64,000 nucleotides of DNA, from contig JAGVSM010000952.1 in NCBI GenBank assembly GCA_022494885.1, forward strand, positions 186,001-250,000, written 5' to 3'. Of the stretch, positions 45,151 to 56,189 are shown piece by piece. Under the pieces are notes generated by a model. The model had not been told where the DNA came from and ran no database searches. It saw only the letters and a program-made list of their open reading frames with translations. Position numbers and translations under genes: made by a program. The stretch comes from Micrasema longulum (taxonomy: Eukaryota > Arthropoda > Insecta > Trichoptera > Brachycentridae). Within the stretch, counting starts at the first letter, position 1, and every line of letters starts with the position of its first letter.

Positions 45151-46275
45151 ATATATATATATTTCATAGCATGTAATACTTATGGCTGAATTGCTAGTAT
45201 TTATAAAACAAAATAATAATTGATATAACTACATATCGGGGCTTAGTATTCAGTATTCATCTTCAAGATTTTCTTGCAATTTTCGGAGTTTAAAGTTTTT
45301 TATGCTTTTTGTTGGCCGTCGCTGCTGCCAGAGTATCATAATAATGAAGAAGTCAGCCACAGCCGGCCACAACACTGTTCTGTCATCATTGCGGACGTGC
45401 CTCCTCTAGCCGCATCTTGACGGTCTGTTCTGTACTAATAATGGAATAAATCATTAGCATTAGCATCGTGAACCCATAATCGAATTGCTAAAATAGCATT
45501 ACAAATTCTAACTAAAGCTGCTAACGAAATGCTAAACATTGTCAACATATGTAAGCATAATTTTGTTTTTTATTTGTTTAAAAACAAACGTGTACCGGAC
45601 GGTTTTGATTAGCGCTTGCAATTCTCAAACTGAGTACCTACTGCACGTTGTATTGCTGTAAACGGTATCTAACTTCGTAATTGAAAATCATAGAATGGTT
45701 TTTGTCCATATAAGCGACTCTATTAGCCAGTGGCGTGTTATTACTCTAAGGGCATAGCGAACTAAATATTTTTAATGAGGAGTTACATTTTAAGCCTGTA
45801 CGATATATTCGGATCCGTTCTAGAAATCTTATGGCCTTTTGTAAATCCGCACATTGCAAAAACAAATTTTCAGCTTTAAAAAACGCTTAATTATTTTTCT
45901 TTTCCAATAAAAAGTTTGTAAAATGTTTAAAAAGATTCGCGTTATTTAGAATTCACATTTACTGCTTTCAATCTTACTCCCCTATTGACGGCAGAGCACT
46001 TCAGTGTATATAGTAAATTTGTCTGTCACCATTAATTCAATTTTCGCAATTTCGATTGTTTTAGGGTATGTTAGTTCATTAACTTTTAATAAACCGGGGG
46101 AACCAAGATCAATCGGACAAACCGTCGCCACCTCTTCTCCTACTGTTCTGTAACAGTTCACACTGAGCAACCTATTCACGATGTTTTGCCTGTTTCATAA
46201 GACACCCTGATTCAGGCATTCATCAAAATGAGAAGGTACAGACATAAATAGTTAATTAAATCATTCGTCAATATT
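45151..46275. other. Intronic DNA
   Basis: Bases 45300-45430 and 45960-46190 are less AT-rich but show no known motif; a 65-codon minus frame at 45982-46179 is not recognised and may be part of an older LINE. Confidence 0.4.
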
Positions 46276-47720
46276 AGCAAAAGCATTTGATACCATCTCT
46301 CATAAAATACTAATTAAAAGATTACGAAGTATGGGCATTAAGGGAATGATCCTTGATTGGTTTAGAAGGTATCTATCCAATAGATTACAAAAAGTAAAAA
46401 TTGGCGATGAACTAAGTGATACTGCAGAGTAAGACCATGTTTTTTCCTAAGGAAGTACATTGGGACCGCTACTGTTCTTAGTATATATTTAAGGACTTTG
46501 TAGGAGTGAATCTATTGGAAAAATAATGTCTTTCGCTGATGATACAGTATTAATATATAGTCCCTCAAATTGGACAGAAGTTCATGACAAAGCTAACAAA
46601 GATATGATGAGGGTAAACAATTGGTTGAATGACAATTTGCTAACTCTCAATGCAGAAAAAACAAAATTTATCTGTTTCAGCCCATCTTCGTTGGGAAAAC
46701 CAAACTCCGTGTATGAATGAAAATTACATCATTGCATAAATTGTAAATGTACAATATTGGTAAATGTCACTTGTGTAAAATATTTAGGTTTAAAAATAGA
46801 TAAATTTATGAGATGGAACCTACAAACTGAAGAAATTTTTAATAAAATAAAACGTTTGATTAATTTTTTCATACCTTTAAGAAATATACTGAGGATTAAA
46901 GAACTAAAACAATTGTATTATGGATTGGTAAATTCAATACTGACGTATGGTCTGATTGGCTGGGGAAGCTGCACTAAAACAACTATGGCTTCAGCAGCTA
47001 TAGCTCAAAAATCAGTGATACGAGTTATATTTAAAAAACTAAACCGATACCCGAGTGATTCGCTCTTCAAAGAATTTCAAGTGCTGGATATTCGTCAACA
47101 GTATATATTGAGGTCAGTAGCGGTCACGCATCTCAACAGGGAAAAATACGCAAGGGTTTGTCGTGTTTATAATACTAGATACTCCAATAAGGATCTGATT
47201 CTACAGAGAGGAGTTAATACTTTTTTAGCTCAAAGGCAACAATATTATATAGGCCCGAGGATGTATAACCTTATCCCAGATTCATGGAAATGTGGTGGGA
47301 TTGCCAGGCTGAGGAAGGTGTTGACTGCATTTTTAATCCATATTGGTCGGAGGGAGTCAGAGAAATTGTTGTCCGATGTAGAAGGACGTAAGCTGATTTC
47401 TTGTTTTACTAGTAATTACTGAGGACTGAGGATATAGAGATTTTGGTATTATTTATGAGTTCACTGTATATTTATTATTAACTTTTAATACTGAAAAAGC
47501 ACACATAATAATAAAACTGTAATTACTTTTTAATATTACTGTAAAATACATAATTTACTGCCTTAGAACGGGGAAGCTATCCCTAGTTAGGCAGTTTAGA
47601 TGAACCAACAGCAAAAATAAAAAAAAAGTATGTTTGCTTTTACTACTTAATTAATTTGTTGTATAAATAATTACTTGTAAATTGCTGTAATAAACATGTA
47701 AAAAATAAATAAATGAAATG
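46276..47720 (+). pseudogene. LINE W: Jockey/CR1-like reverse transcriptase pseudogene with 3' UTR
   Basis: The + strand reads AKAFDTISHKILIKRLRSMG and GMILDWFRRYLSNRLQKVKI (palm, including the KAFD motif), a broken PQG-like region with GSTLGPLLFLVYI, then MSFADDTVLIYSPSNW with the catalytic FADD (46526-46573), LNDNLLTLNAEKTKFICF, a stop at 46718-46720, and from 46757 VNVTCVKYLGLKIDKFMRWN through the C-terminal domain to TAC TGA at 47420-47422. Stops in the first part and a break at 46720-46756 disable it. The 3' UTR contains GGGGAAGCTATCCCTAGTTA and a TAAAAAATAAATAAATG tail. The endonuclease domain is missing. Confidence 0.88.
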
Positions 47721-47788
47721 TAAATTAGAATAATAAATAATATAACAAAATTACATTATTTATTTAGTAGACATTTCTTGGTGAAACT

Positions 47789-47890
47789 ACATTTTAATTA
47801 TAATAATAAAAATACGTTTTACAGTTTTATTCTACTTTTATTTTTTACCAGTGACCGGGTTTCATCGTGACCGACTTCGCTAGACTAGTG
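47789..47890 (+). repeat. Single arm of the 4083-4310 palindrome unit
   Basis: ACAGTTTTATTCTACTTTTA and CCAGTGACCGGGTTTCATCG, then TGACCGACTTCGCTAGACTA match one arm; the inverted partner is missing here. Confidence 0.75.
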
Positions 47891-47946
47891 GGAGACTAAA
47901 CAACTAATAAATAATAATTTTCAATTAATCAATAAAAATATTTTTA

Positions 47947-48385
47947 TTCTTCTTCTTCTGGTGTCTTATCAGGGCCCCCCGACGTTGGCGATCACTGCAG
48001 CGAAAGCATCTCAGTCCTACGCTACTCCGCAGCCAAGACAACTGCTTATTGGATGTACTCGCCACAGTGATTCCTGGGAAAAGATGACCAGAGTGGTTTT
48101 CCGTTGCCTTCTCTGGTGGATTTTTCTGTCGGGGTTACCTTCCTTTAGCTGGTTGGTTCTGGTTTGGAGGCACCAGAAACTCGCCTTTTATCCTCTCGTT
48201 ACCTGCTGTGATCACACTGTTATGAGTGTGATCCCATTGCCCGGGGTTCGCGACGTGGACGCTAACGAGTTGGACTAGTCAGTAGTGTTCCCCTTGGAAT
48301 GCAACTGGGCATTTGCAGCATTTTATAGAATCACACCCTCCAGCAATATGAGATTTACTGCGGCCTTAATGACGGTTCTAACCCC
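47947..48385 (-). mobile_element. Element Y, copy 2
   Basis: It starts TTCTTCTTCTTCTGGTGTCT, shares the core CCCCGACGTTGGCGATCACT and AACGAGTTGGACTAGTCAGT with copy 1 over the full length and ends GGTTCTAACCCC. A 105-codon + frame (47961-48278) is not kept in copy 1, so I do not treat it as coding. No clear target duplication was found for this copy. Confidence 0.8.
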
Positions 48386-48814
48386 TTTCATATAATATTT
48401 TCTTTTATAGAATATTTTTCACCGGTTTTTATTATATATATTCAAACAAAACTTAAATGCATACTATTGTAATTACTTTATACTTAAATTATTTTAATTT
48501 AAATTCTTTTATTTTCATAATTTAGGTATGTATTTTTACTATTATATTTTATGTAAATAATTTAAAGAATTTTAAAACCTCGTAATGAAAGAAAAACTGT
48601 GTCATTTTTTTTAATCCTGAAAACTTTTTTATTGAAATTCTAGATTATAGTATTTTAGCATTTAACAATAGCGTTTGACATTTTATACATTTTTAATTAG
48701 CATGCTATTGAGTTTTAACACGAGCATTAATTTCAATCATTACTATGTAAGCTATACATACTCTCAGCTCTCGTACTATGCACCTAGTGCCAACCTACAA
48801 TATACACTTGTACA
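48386..48814. other. AT-rich intronic DNA before the GC island
   Basis: No element recognised. Confidence 0.45.
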
Positions 48815-48965
48815 CTAGACACACACCGCCGCCGCGCGCCGGGCCACCGCGCGCCGTGACGTCACTCCAAGGTCGTATGGTCAAGCGCCGCGCCGGTTGT
48901 ATAGTACCTATAAAATATAATAATATCCATTCCACTTTGCGCCTCACTTGATTGCCGAAACAGTG
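48815..48965 (+). promoter_or_regulatory. Candidate intronic promoter: GC island with CRE and TATA-like box
   Basis: A sharp GC-rich block (CCGCCGCCGCGCGCCGGGCC near 48827-48846) is followed by a perfect CREB/ATF palindrome TGACGTCA (48857-48864), a second GC block, TATAAAAT (48909-48916) and TCACTT (48943-48948) 34-36 bases further, near where an initiator is expected. The order fits a + strand promoter, but no coding exon follows and no start site evidence exists. A 5' exon of an alternative FOXO transcript or a non-coding RNA are both possible. Confidence 0.45.
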
Positions 48966-49242
48966 TCCAAAAGCGCTATCTCACTTCAGCAGATATATTT
49001 TAGCAAAATACAAACCGGCATCCTTTTTTCTTTCCTGTATCCTGTAATCTCTGGTGATCACTGGAGTCGCTAACTCAATCGACCGAAAATCCGGTAGATA
49101 AAAAAAAGAACTTCGTCATATCAAATTTGTATTTTTTTTAAAAAAAACGACCGTAATATATTTAATAACACGTCATTTACTAGTGAAAAATAAAGTCAAA
49201 TCTTTTCTTAAAATTTGTTTTATTTAGTCATTGAATTGTTAC
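48966..49242. other. Possible transcribed leader, no coding signal
   Basis: The sequence after the candidate promoter is of mixed composition to about 49090 and then AT-rich. No convincing donor site was picked out. Confidence 0.3.
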
Positions 49243-49400
49243 ACGTTTATTACAGCAATTTACATTTAATTATTTATACAATAGGTTAATTGAATAGTAA
49301 AGGTATACATATACATACAAAATTTTATTGTTTTTGTTGGTGAGTCATCTAAACTGCCTAATTAGGGATAGCTTCCTCGTTCTAGGCAGTGAATAATATA
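49243..49400 (-). mobile_element. LINE W 3' UTR fragment
   Basis: The complement contains CTAGAACGAGGAAGCTATCC and TTACATTTACAGC-type sequence ending in ATTGCTGTAATAAACGTGTA, matching 47555-47700 of the LINE W copy over its length. Confidence 0.8.
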
Positions 49401-49534
49401 TTTTTTAATGTTATTTTTTGTCATAAATAACATTTACTTAAATAAGAAGTTTTAATCCATTTTGATAGGGTTTTAAACTTAAAGTTAAGACATAATACTT
49501 ACAAAATTATTTATGAATGAGATACATGTTTATA

Positions 49535-50250
49535 CGAGGGTTGCTACTTAAGTTTTGAGATATGGCAACACCAGTGTGAATATGTCAAATCTGACATTGC
49601 CATCGTAAAGTTTGCCATTTTTAATGGTAAACGTAACGCACTCAGAACGTTTTGTCATACGAGTAATATTTGTGTTGTTTACAGATGCTAAAATAAATAA
49701 AAATAATTTTGTTAAAAAAATGGAACTAAATCGTGAACATTTTCGTGCGATGATTTTCTATGACTTTCGACGGGGATCAAACCAACAACATCGTGCCGAT
49801 CAACTCACTGCGACTTTTAGTGATGAAGCATCATCTCGAGCCACCGTGTTTCGCTGGTTTTCTGAATTCAATCGTGGTCGCACTTCGTTATAGGACGAAT
49901 TTTGTAAAGGTCGTCTAAAATCGGCTGTTGTACCAGAAAAAAATTATGCTTTGCGTGAACTGATATTGAGAGATCGTCATGTGACATACCGTGAGATTGG
50001 CGCATGCTCGGGCATTAGTTTCACTTGCACACATTCAATATTGCATAAAAATTTGGTCGTCAAAAAGATTTGTTCGCGTTGGATACCGCATAATTTGACA
50101 ATCGCTCAAAAAAAGGCTCGTGTCGATTGGTGCAAACAAATGTTTAAAAAATTCAATCGCGGTGCTTCAAAAGACGTCTATAAGATCGTGATAGGCGACG
50201 AATCATGGATCTAAGCATATGAACCCGAAAGTAAACAACAAGTGACTGTA
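49535..50250 (+). pseudogene. mariner element, 5' half with transposase pseudogene
   Basis: A left terminal repeat begins CGAGGGTTGCTACTTAAGTT after TA at 49533-49534. The transposase frame starts at ATG 49720 with MELNREHFRAMIFYDFRRGS and runs through the paired helix-turn-helix DNA-binding region (SSRATVFRWFSEFNRGRTSL; ELILRDRHVTYREIGACSGI), the linker motif WIPHNLT and the first catalytic Asp in IGDESWI. A TAG (49891-49893) and a TAA (50212-50214) replace single sense codons. Homology stops near 50250, so the other two catalytic acidic residues and the right terminal repeat are missing. It belongs to a different subfamily from the 40735-42060 element. Confidence 0.9.
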
Positions 50251-50544
50251 TTTAATCCGATTTGCGAAGTATATTTTTAAAAAGTGCGCATCTGTATTTT
50301 TAATTTTACGTGTATTGAGCCGAATACGACTTTTTGAAATACATACATGGTTTATTTTACTACTTTGATTTGGCATTTGTGTTTGAGATTGATTGATATG
50401 TAAACGCAATTATTTTCATGATTCTCTCCCGAATTTATCTTCACATTTTTTTTTTAATTTACCCAACTTCTCGGAACAAATAGTAATCATTATACGGCAA
50501 TCGATTCCGGGAGATTTTAGCTCCTTTGGCTCCTAGATTTTAGC
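50251..50544. other. Unassigned intronic DNA
   Basis: Nothing recognised. Confidence 0.4.
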
Positions 50545-50720
50545 TTTATATAGGGTGAGAATGAATGGCAACATAGGACGAGGTCGACCAAGAAAGACGT
50601 GGCACAATCAAATAAACCAATACCTCAAGTCTGGTCATGTCAAAAGCAGACACAACCGAAAGACATACATGACAAGATGTGTGAATCTAAATCTAGCAAT
50701 GCTCTTCAGGATAGACGTGA
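50545..50720 (+). mobile_element. LINE ORF2 C-terminal tail fragment
   Basis: The frame RMNGNIGRGRPRKTWHNQIN and SGHVKSRHNRKTYMTRCVNL has the GRPRKTW motif and the following R-rich helix found at the very end of several LINE reverse-transcriptase proteins. Nothing of the catalytic part is present. Confidence 0.6.
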
Positions 50721-50894
50721 TAGACTTCATGATAATTTTTTTGTGATGTAGGTGTGTTAAACAAAAACTGAATTTAAAAAAGTTATTAACTCTAATGTTT
50801 TTTTAACGGTAAATAATTTGTGTGGCCCTAAATCTTTTATTTAACCGTAAAAAGAAATTGATATTAAATTTGTAACTAATAAGATTGAATTGAT

Positions 50895-51145
50895 TTGACG
50901 GTGTAATGGTCAGCGCGTTTGCCTTCTAAGCAAGTGGTCTCGGGTTCAATTCCCGACATGGTTTATATAAAATATTTATTTAAAAGGGTGTTTTTACACC
51001 AGAATATTTCATAGTGCCTGGACTGGTACCTGAAGCGTAAGACTGATCATCTTATCTTCATGTAACAAACAAAATATCAAGATGTATTGGTGTACCAATG
51101 CAGTGCTCTATGCACCATTAAGTGCGGTAAGGGAATGATGATGAC
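50895..51145 (+). mobile_element. SINE A, full-length reference copy
   Basis: The head has GACGGTGTAATGGTCAGCGC (A-box region) and CTCGGGTTCAATTCCCGACA (B box GGTTCAATTCC). The body runs through AAGGGTGTTTTTACACCAGA, TGCCTGGACTGGTACCTGAA and GCAGTGCTCTATGCACCATT to a GGGAATGATGATGA end. This copy shows the layout used to recognise the others. Confidence 0.85.
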
Positions 51146-52777
51146 GTATTACCGGATGGCTGGCGGACACTGTTTGGGACCATTAACATAGATCTTTAAT
51201 TTTTCAAAATCTAATTGTAAAATAGAAATGACTCTTTCTCAACTGAGTATTTTTTAAATATTATCAACGCAAAATTGATTAACGTTTATCTTATATAAAA
51301 TGTCTGCTTCGGGACTTGAACTAATTACCTTCAAGTTCCGGGTTCCGGGTGCCTGGTAGGTACTCTTGACCTCGCCGTTATCGCGAGAAAAAAATGTCTT
51401 AGGAATTTCTTCCAGTTTCAAAGGAAACAACTAGTTATTCTATTTCTTAATTAAGGCCATATATTCCTTTTATAAATACAACTGTGTTTACCCCTAAAAT
51501 TTAATTTTAAAATACACGTGCTTGGACACTTTCATAATAAAAACTGGTTTTACAGCACGTGATAGATTTTACATCATGGCGTACGTGTAAAATTCACACG
51601 GCACGATGAAATAACATAATATGTGGATTGTTAAATTTTTTATTTATTTTTATTTTGTGCGTTTTATAAGCAGATAGAAAAATTACTTGAGAAATACATA
51701 TTTACTTTTTAATTTATTTATTTGACAATTGTAGTCTGCATTTCTGCATGCTTTGACAATTGCTTGACAATTGTAGTCTGCATTACCACATTGCTAAAGG
51801 TAAATATATATATTTGTTACAGGTGTAATATTTCTTTTTTATGTATAAATACTGTTTGCCGTTGTATACTTTTCTCGATGTTTTTGTTTTTTTTTTAAAA
51901 TAATATTATGTTGTTTTTTGGTGTATTTTTTTTTCGCTAGTTTTATTGTAATTATGTAAAAGGTTCATGGAACCGTAAATCTATAAATTACTTACTTTAC
52001 TGGTTGTTTAACCCACCACGTACTGCAAAGTAAATATAAGTTAGAAGTAAATGAATAGAAATCAGATAGCTGCTAAACTGCCGATATGTTGGTACAGAAA
52101 AATAGATCCATATTATCCGCGGAAGCTATTTAGAAGCAAATTGCCCATTAGTAAGTGAATTCACTAAAACGATCACTGAATCAAATTCAATTATAAACAC
52201 CTCTCTCCCGCTTCCACTCCCACAAAGTCTACTATATACCATTGTGTCTTTCTACTTTTCTTTATAATAATTTTCTATGTATAAATATGTTCAAAATGCC
52301 CATTGGGCGTATATATAAATAAATAAAATAAATGAATTCTGACGGCTTCTGGGGCGTAAAACAGTGCATGAGATCTCTTTCAGTATATTTAGGCAAAAAG
52401 TACAATAGAAAAAACGAAACAAAATACCACACCAAAAGAGAGACAACCTCTTGTAGTTGGTGTGGGATTATTATTTGTTAGCTTAATAAAGCACAAGCGA
52501 AATCTGTATGCGACAGGTAAACCACAGTATCTCCAAAAACGCAATTTTTCAGGAGAGACAGATTAGTGATTTTTCATAATTTCAACGTCGTGTATTTGTC
52601 AATCAGAGGATTTATAGTAGATTTGTTTTCTAAAATATATTGATACACATTAAAAAATCTTTGGGAGTACTGTATGCTTTCTTGTTGGTGCCTCTTATTT
52701 GGTGTAGAATTACAAGAAAAAAAATAAAATTGAAGAATAAATTAGGAGTTAATGCTATTTCCTCTTCTTCTCTGGTC
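51146..52777. other. AT-rich intronic DNA with small repeats
   Basis: At 51723-51790 GACAATTGTAGTCTGCATT occurs twice in direct orientation. LINE-type tails end near 51990 and at 52315-52335 (ATAAATAAATAAAATAAATG). No coding part is attached to either. Confidence 0.45.
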
Positions 52778-53045
52778 TCAATCCTGGGATTGGCTGGCAG
52801 CAATTACTTTTATTCTTCTCCTCCATTCCTCCCTGTCTCGTGCGGCTTTTTTAAAGTCAACATATGATGAGCAGCGCACGTCCTCTAATAGGTCCTCCAG
52901 GTACTCTCGGCGTGGGCGTCCCCTAGAATTTGTCCCCTCGGTCATCCCCTCCATTATGACATGCAGGAGGCCTTCTTGACGTATTACATGGCTGATCCAT
53001 CTCGCTCGCCTTTCGGACAAAGTCCTGAGCAGGTGCCTTCCACCT
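52778..53045 (-). pseudogene. RTE/BovB-like LINE, C-terminal tail
   Basis: The minus frame reads RRARWISHVIRQEGLLHVIM, EGTNSRGRPRREYLEDLLED and ARDREEWRRRIKVIAASQSQ: the H.(I/L)R...L...I.EG motif, the GRPR motif and the DR..WR end that close RTE-type proteins. The catalytic domain is missing. The frame continues upstream into repeat X sequence (53046-53122), which is not part of the LINE. Confidence 0.75.
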
Positions 53046-53205
53046 TCGGAATATAGATGTTCAAATATAGGCAGAATGATGCATGTTACACAGTGTGTAA
53101 AGTGGCAACTTAAACCAGCCAATGACAGGTCATAAGCCCTACCGATGCCTAGACTTTTAAATTCCCTTTTCTAAATGGTCTTCAACTCTGTTGTATTATG
53201 TTGAA
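53046..53205 (-). repeat. Repeat X
   Basis: AGATGTTCAAATATAGGCAG, TTACACAGTGTGTAAAGTGG, AACCAGCCAATGACAGGTCA and TAAGCCCTACCGATGCCTAG give the clearest uninterrupted copy of the X core. Confidence 0.75.
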
Positions 53206-53649
53206 ATACGTAGGTCTCAATTTTGTATCACAAAACCGCATTAAACTCTCGTGATAAATAAATTATCTAAATTTATAACCCGAGAGTGGTTTAAAGTCGT
53301 TTACTTATAATAAATAATATTTTAGTTTTTTTTCCCCCGAAAGGTACCTAAAATTATTTCTTAATTTGCGAATTTATCTAATTAAAACCATCTAATGTTC
53401 CAAATAATATAAACTTGATCTATTGTTGTGCAAGCTATATGCATAAAATTTCCTACTTACCATACAAATTATGCATACCTAATATTTCTTAGAAGGTCGT
53501 GATCTTCTGCTTCCTCATGGTCAAACGTCACCTAACTTTTTGTTGATATCACGTGATATCATAACTTACTGCCGTATAATTATACTGGCACGTAATATAC
53601 ATAATATCGTAACTTACATTCTATATTTATATCACGTGATAACACGACT
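53206..53649. other. AT-rich intronic DNA
   Basis: ATCACGTGATATCA-type short palindromes occur near 53546-53561 and 53628-53641. No element recognised. Confidence 0.4.
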
Positions 53650-53712
53650 TCGTCATCATCACATTATCCACTCCGAATGGTTCATAGGGCGCTGCATTGC
53701 ACTACCGGAATT
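53650..53712 (-). mobile_element. SINE A, 3' tail
   Basis: On the minus strand AGTGCAATGCAGCGCCCTAT and GAACCATTCGGAGTGGATAA precede an ATGTGATGATGACG end. Confidence 0.65.
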
Positions 53713-53837
53713 CTAGGTTAACGTAAATCAATCAAGTCGACAGTCAGGGAAATTTGTCCAACTAAGCATTTGTTTTTAAAATCATGTTATGAAAAAAAAA
53801 AACTAACAGTCCCGAAACAAATTACTTTTTATTTTAA

Positions 53838-54150
53838 ATAAAACAACTTTTTTTTTACTATTTATTATTTAAATTTTACCGACCGGTTTCAAAGCTACTC
53901 AAACTTCTTTGTCAAATATAATCTAGTTAACCTTTATAATTAAGGTATAATATAATACTAGACAATATCTTGACAAAGAATCCTGTTAAGCTTAGAAACC
54001 GGTCGTTAAAAGAACGAAAATATGTGGTAAAAAACAAAGATATTTTAGTAAAAGAAAATGAACTTTGTTTTTAACCACTTTTTTCTTATCTTTTCTATCG
54101 TCCGGTTTAAAAAAAATAAGTTAAAAACAAAGTTTTTTTTTCTATTTTAT
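53838..54150. mobile_element. Inverted-repeat element(s) with ACCGGTTTC motifs
   Basis: An inner palindrome at about 53874-54012 has arms TTTTACCGACCGGTTTCAAA and a complement ending GAAACCGGTCGTTAAAAG, with TTCTTTGTCAA paired deeper in. A second short palindrome at about 54061-54140 has AACTTTGTTTTTAAC and its complement. Sequence is shared with T7 (32290-32770). Confidence 0.65.
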
Positions 54151-54299
54151 CATAATGAACTATAATAAGTGCTTCAAATATAAAAGTTATTTTATTTTAA
54201 CAGATAACCATAAAGTTAGTGCTTGACATGTAAATTTTACACAATACATTTTTTTGTAATTTTGTTGGTTATTTAAAGTTAAAAATATTTTGTTTGTAT

Positions 54300-54385
54300 C
54301 TTGTTTTTTTGAATGACCCAAAACTTTAACTTTTGGGACCATTTTTAAATAGTCGTAAATAACTGCAAAAAATACGTGTTAACAA
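54300..54385 (-). mobile_element. SINE B-like fragment
   Basis: On the minus strand GCAGTTATTTACGACTATTT and AAAAATGGTCCCAAAAGTT resemble the B body (GAGTTATTTACAACTCTTTA, AAAATGGCCCAAAAATT). Confidence 0.45.
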
Positions 54386-55029
54386 CAATCAATCTATTCA
54401 GTTACTCGTAAATAATAAACCATCACATATAATATATCAAAAACATTTTACGGTACAAACAACGTGGCAATTTTTATGCCGTTGCATAATACATTTTTTA
54501 CCAACTAAAAGTTGTTTTCATTAATTCATATCGACGCGATGGTGGAAAGGAAAAAGTTCCTAAGCGACATGTAACCAACTTTACAGAAGATTTAATTTTA
54601 ACTCAGTCGCTTCATATGAATTCGCGAATGATAGGTAATTTGTAAGGAGTATAAACCGGCCAACATATATTTTAATATATCGCTTTAACCATACGTTAAC
54701 TATATGTTATCAATAAAATACTCGTAGGCTGGAATTCGGAACTCTTATCTTTAACAATGCAATACCCCAAACTCAAATTAACAATAATATTATTATACTT
54801 ATCGCCAGTACCTACGCTTCGCAACTTTAAAATCAAATGTATTTATGATTGTATTCATGATTACGTTCCTGTGTAGGTTGTCGTTGATATAGGATGAAAT
54901 TCTACATGCAGGTTTATATTTTTGAAATGTTTCATCATTCCGGGGATGCAAATTTATTATTTTATTAAAAACGAAATTGATCTCTCTGGGGCCAATATAG
55001 GGTATACACAGAGCCCACGCCATAATTCA
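54386..55029. other. Unassigned intronic DNA
   Basis: A T2-like end (GGCTGGAATTCGGAACTC) lies at 54728-54745 with no partner found. A 74-codon minus frame at 54799-55023 has no known similarity. Confidence 0.4.
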
Positions 55030-55560
55030 AATCTATATACATACTTCTCCCCGTGCCCACTGCTCAAATGGAGGGATGAATAAAAACACTTGTTCAATCT
55101 TACTCCGCGGAGGATATTTATAAGACGGTATATATTCTACAACCGCAACCGCCCCGCTGTGATTGATTTATCTGACTTGTTTGTCACAAAGAATGCCCCA
55201 CTCCGGGATTTATTTGAATTTTTGCCAAGCCTCGTTTCCTTTCCAACCTGCCCGGGGTAGTCGGCTCGGATATTGAATATTTTTTCTTTCATTTAAAACT
55301 ATTTCGAGGGAGGAGTGGTTGATTTCACCTTCCAACAAGATGACAGATATTTTCGAAGCGGGGAAAATGAATATTTCTCCCCGCTCAGGAAACAAGCTTG
55401 TCGAAGGAAATTCGCGGTGTATTTCTTAAACTTTCGCAATTAATCACGAGCTCGATATAGCAACTTTGTCGACTTATTATTTGCGATTCATGAAGTAAAA
55501 GACACTTTGAAGGTGTTTCTAGTACATCGAACAAATAAGAATTTTATCATTCTTGGCGGT
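55030..55560. promoter_or_regulatory. Candidate cis-regulatory module
   Basis: About 530 bases of balanced composition with no repeat partner, no open frame of note and dense non-repetitive motifs, including TGATTGATTTATCTGACTTG (55162-55181) and TCGCGG- and CCCGCT-type blocks. The texture contrasts with the flanking AT-rich and repeat DNA. The call is inference only. Confidence 0.3.
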
Positions 55561-55984
55561 TAGTTTTGGGAAACTTTCTAGTTTTTTCGAGCTGTCGGAA
55601 ATTTGAAATATAGTACGCCGAAAGTTCTTCCGCGTCCGTCTTTACCATGTAGTTTTGTATTGAATTTACGGGGAACTTCGGTAAAACACACACTTTAAAA
55701 TTTATTTTGCCTAAAATATATGTCAGAAAATTAATCTGCTTAGTAGTCTTCTTAATTACTGCACGCGGCCGTATACCAGCATTCCAGAGATAGCATATAG
55801 TAATACATTGTAACAATTACGCAGTACCTACAGTCAATCATTTTCTGTTATGATTATTGGGTCATTCAAATGTAAACAAACGCAGAAGCTTTGACGGGCT
55901 AAGTAATATTGTTATGATAATACAATCCACGATCCACCGATGCAGTAGTTAAGTTACGAGTTACGAGTATGTCTAGTGGGGCTT
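55561..55984. other. Unassigned intronic DNA
   Basis: An 89-codon minus frame (55547-55816) has no recognised similarity. Nothing else seen. Confidence 0.35.
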
Positions 55985-56092
55985 TCTTTTTCGACACAAA
56001 TTTCAGTCTCGAGACTGAAATGAGACTCGGAGACGAAGTCTCGAAATTTCGCGACTTTTCGAGACTTCGAGACTATTCGACATTATCACCTA
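55985..56092. repeat. Block of degenerate (GAGACT)/(AGTCTC) motifs
   Basis: GAGAC or its complement occurs about nine times in some 90 bases, including the palindrome AGTCTCGAGACT (56007-56018). A similar block is at 58870-58962. Confidence 0.7.
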
Positions 56093-56189
56093 ACACGCAT
56101 AAAATTTACTTAAATCAACAACTAGTTTATAATAATCATAATAAATTTCGTAATTTTTTTATAGCGCCGTTTTCGTGAGTAATCACTTT

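Noticed and set aside
47961..48278. 105-codon frame as a host exon
   Set aside because: It lies wholly inside element Y; the other copy of Y does not keep the frame.
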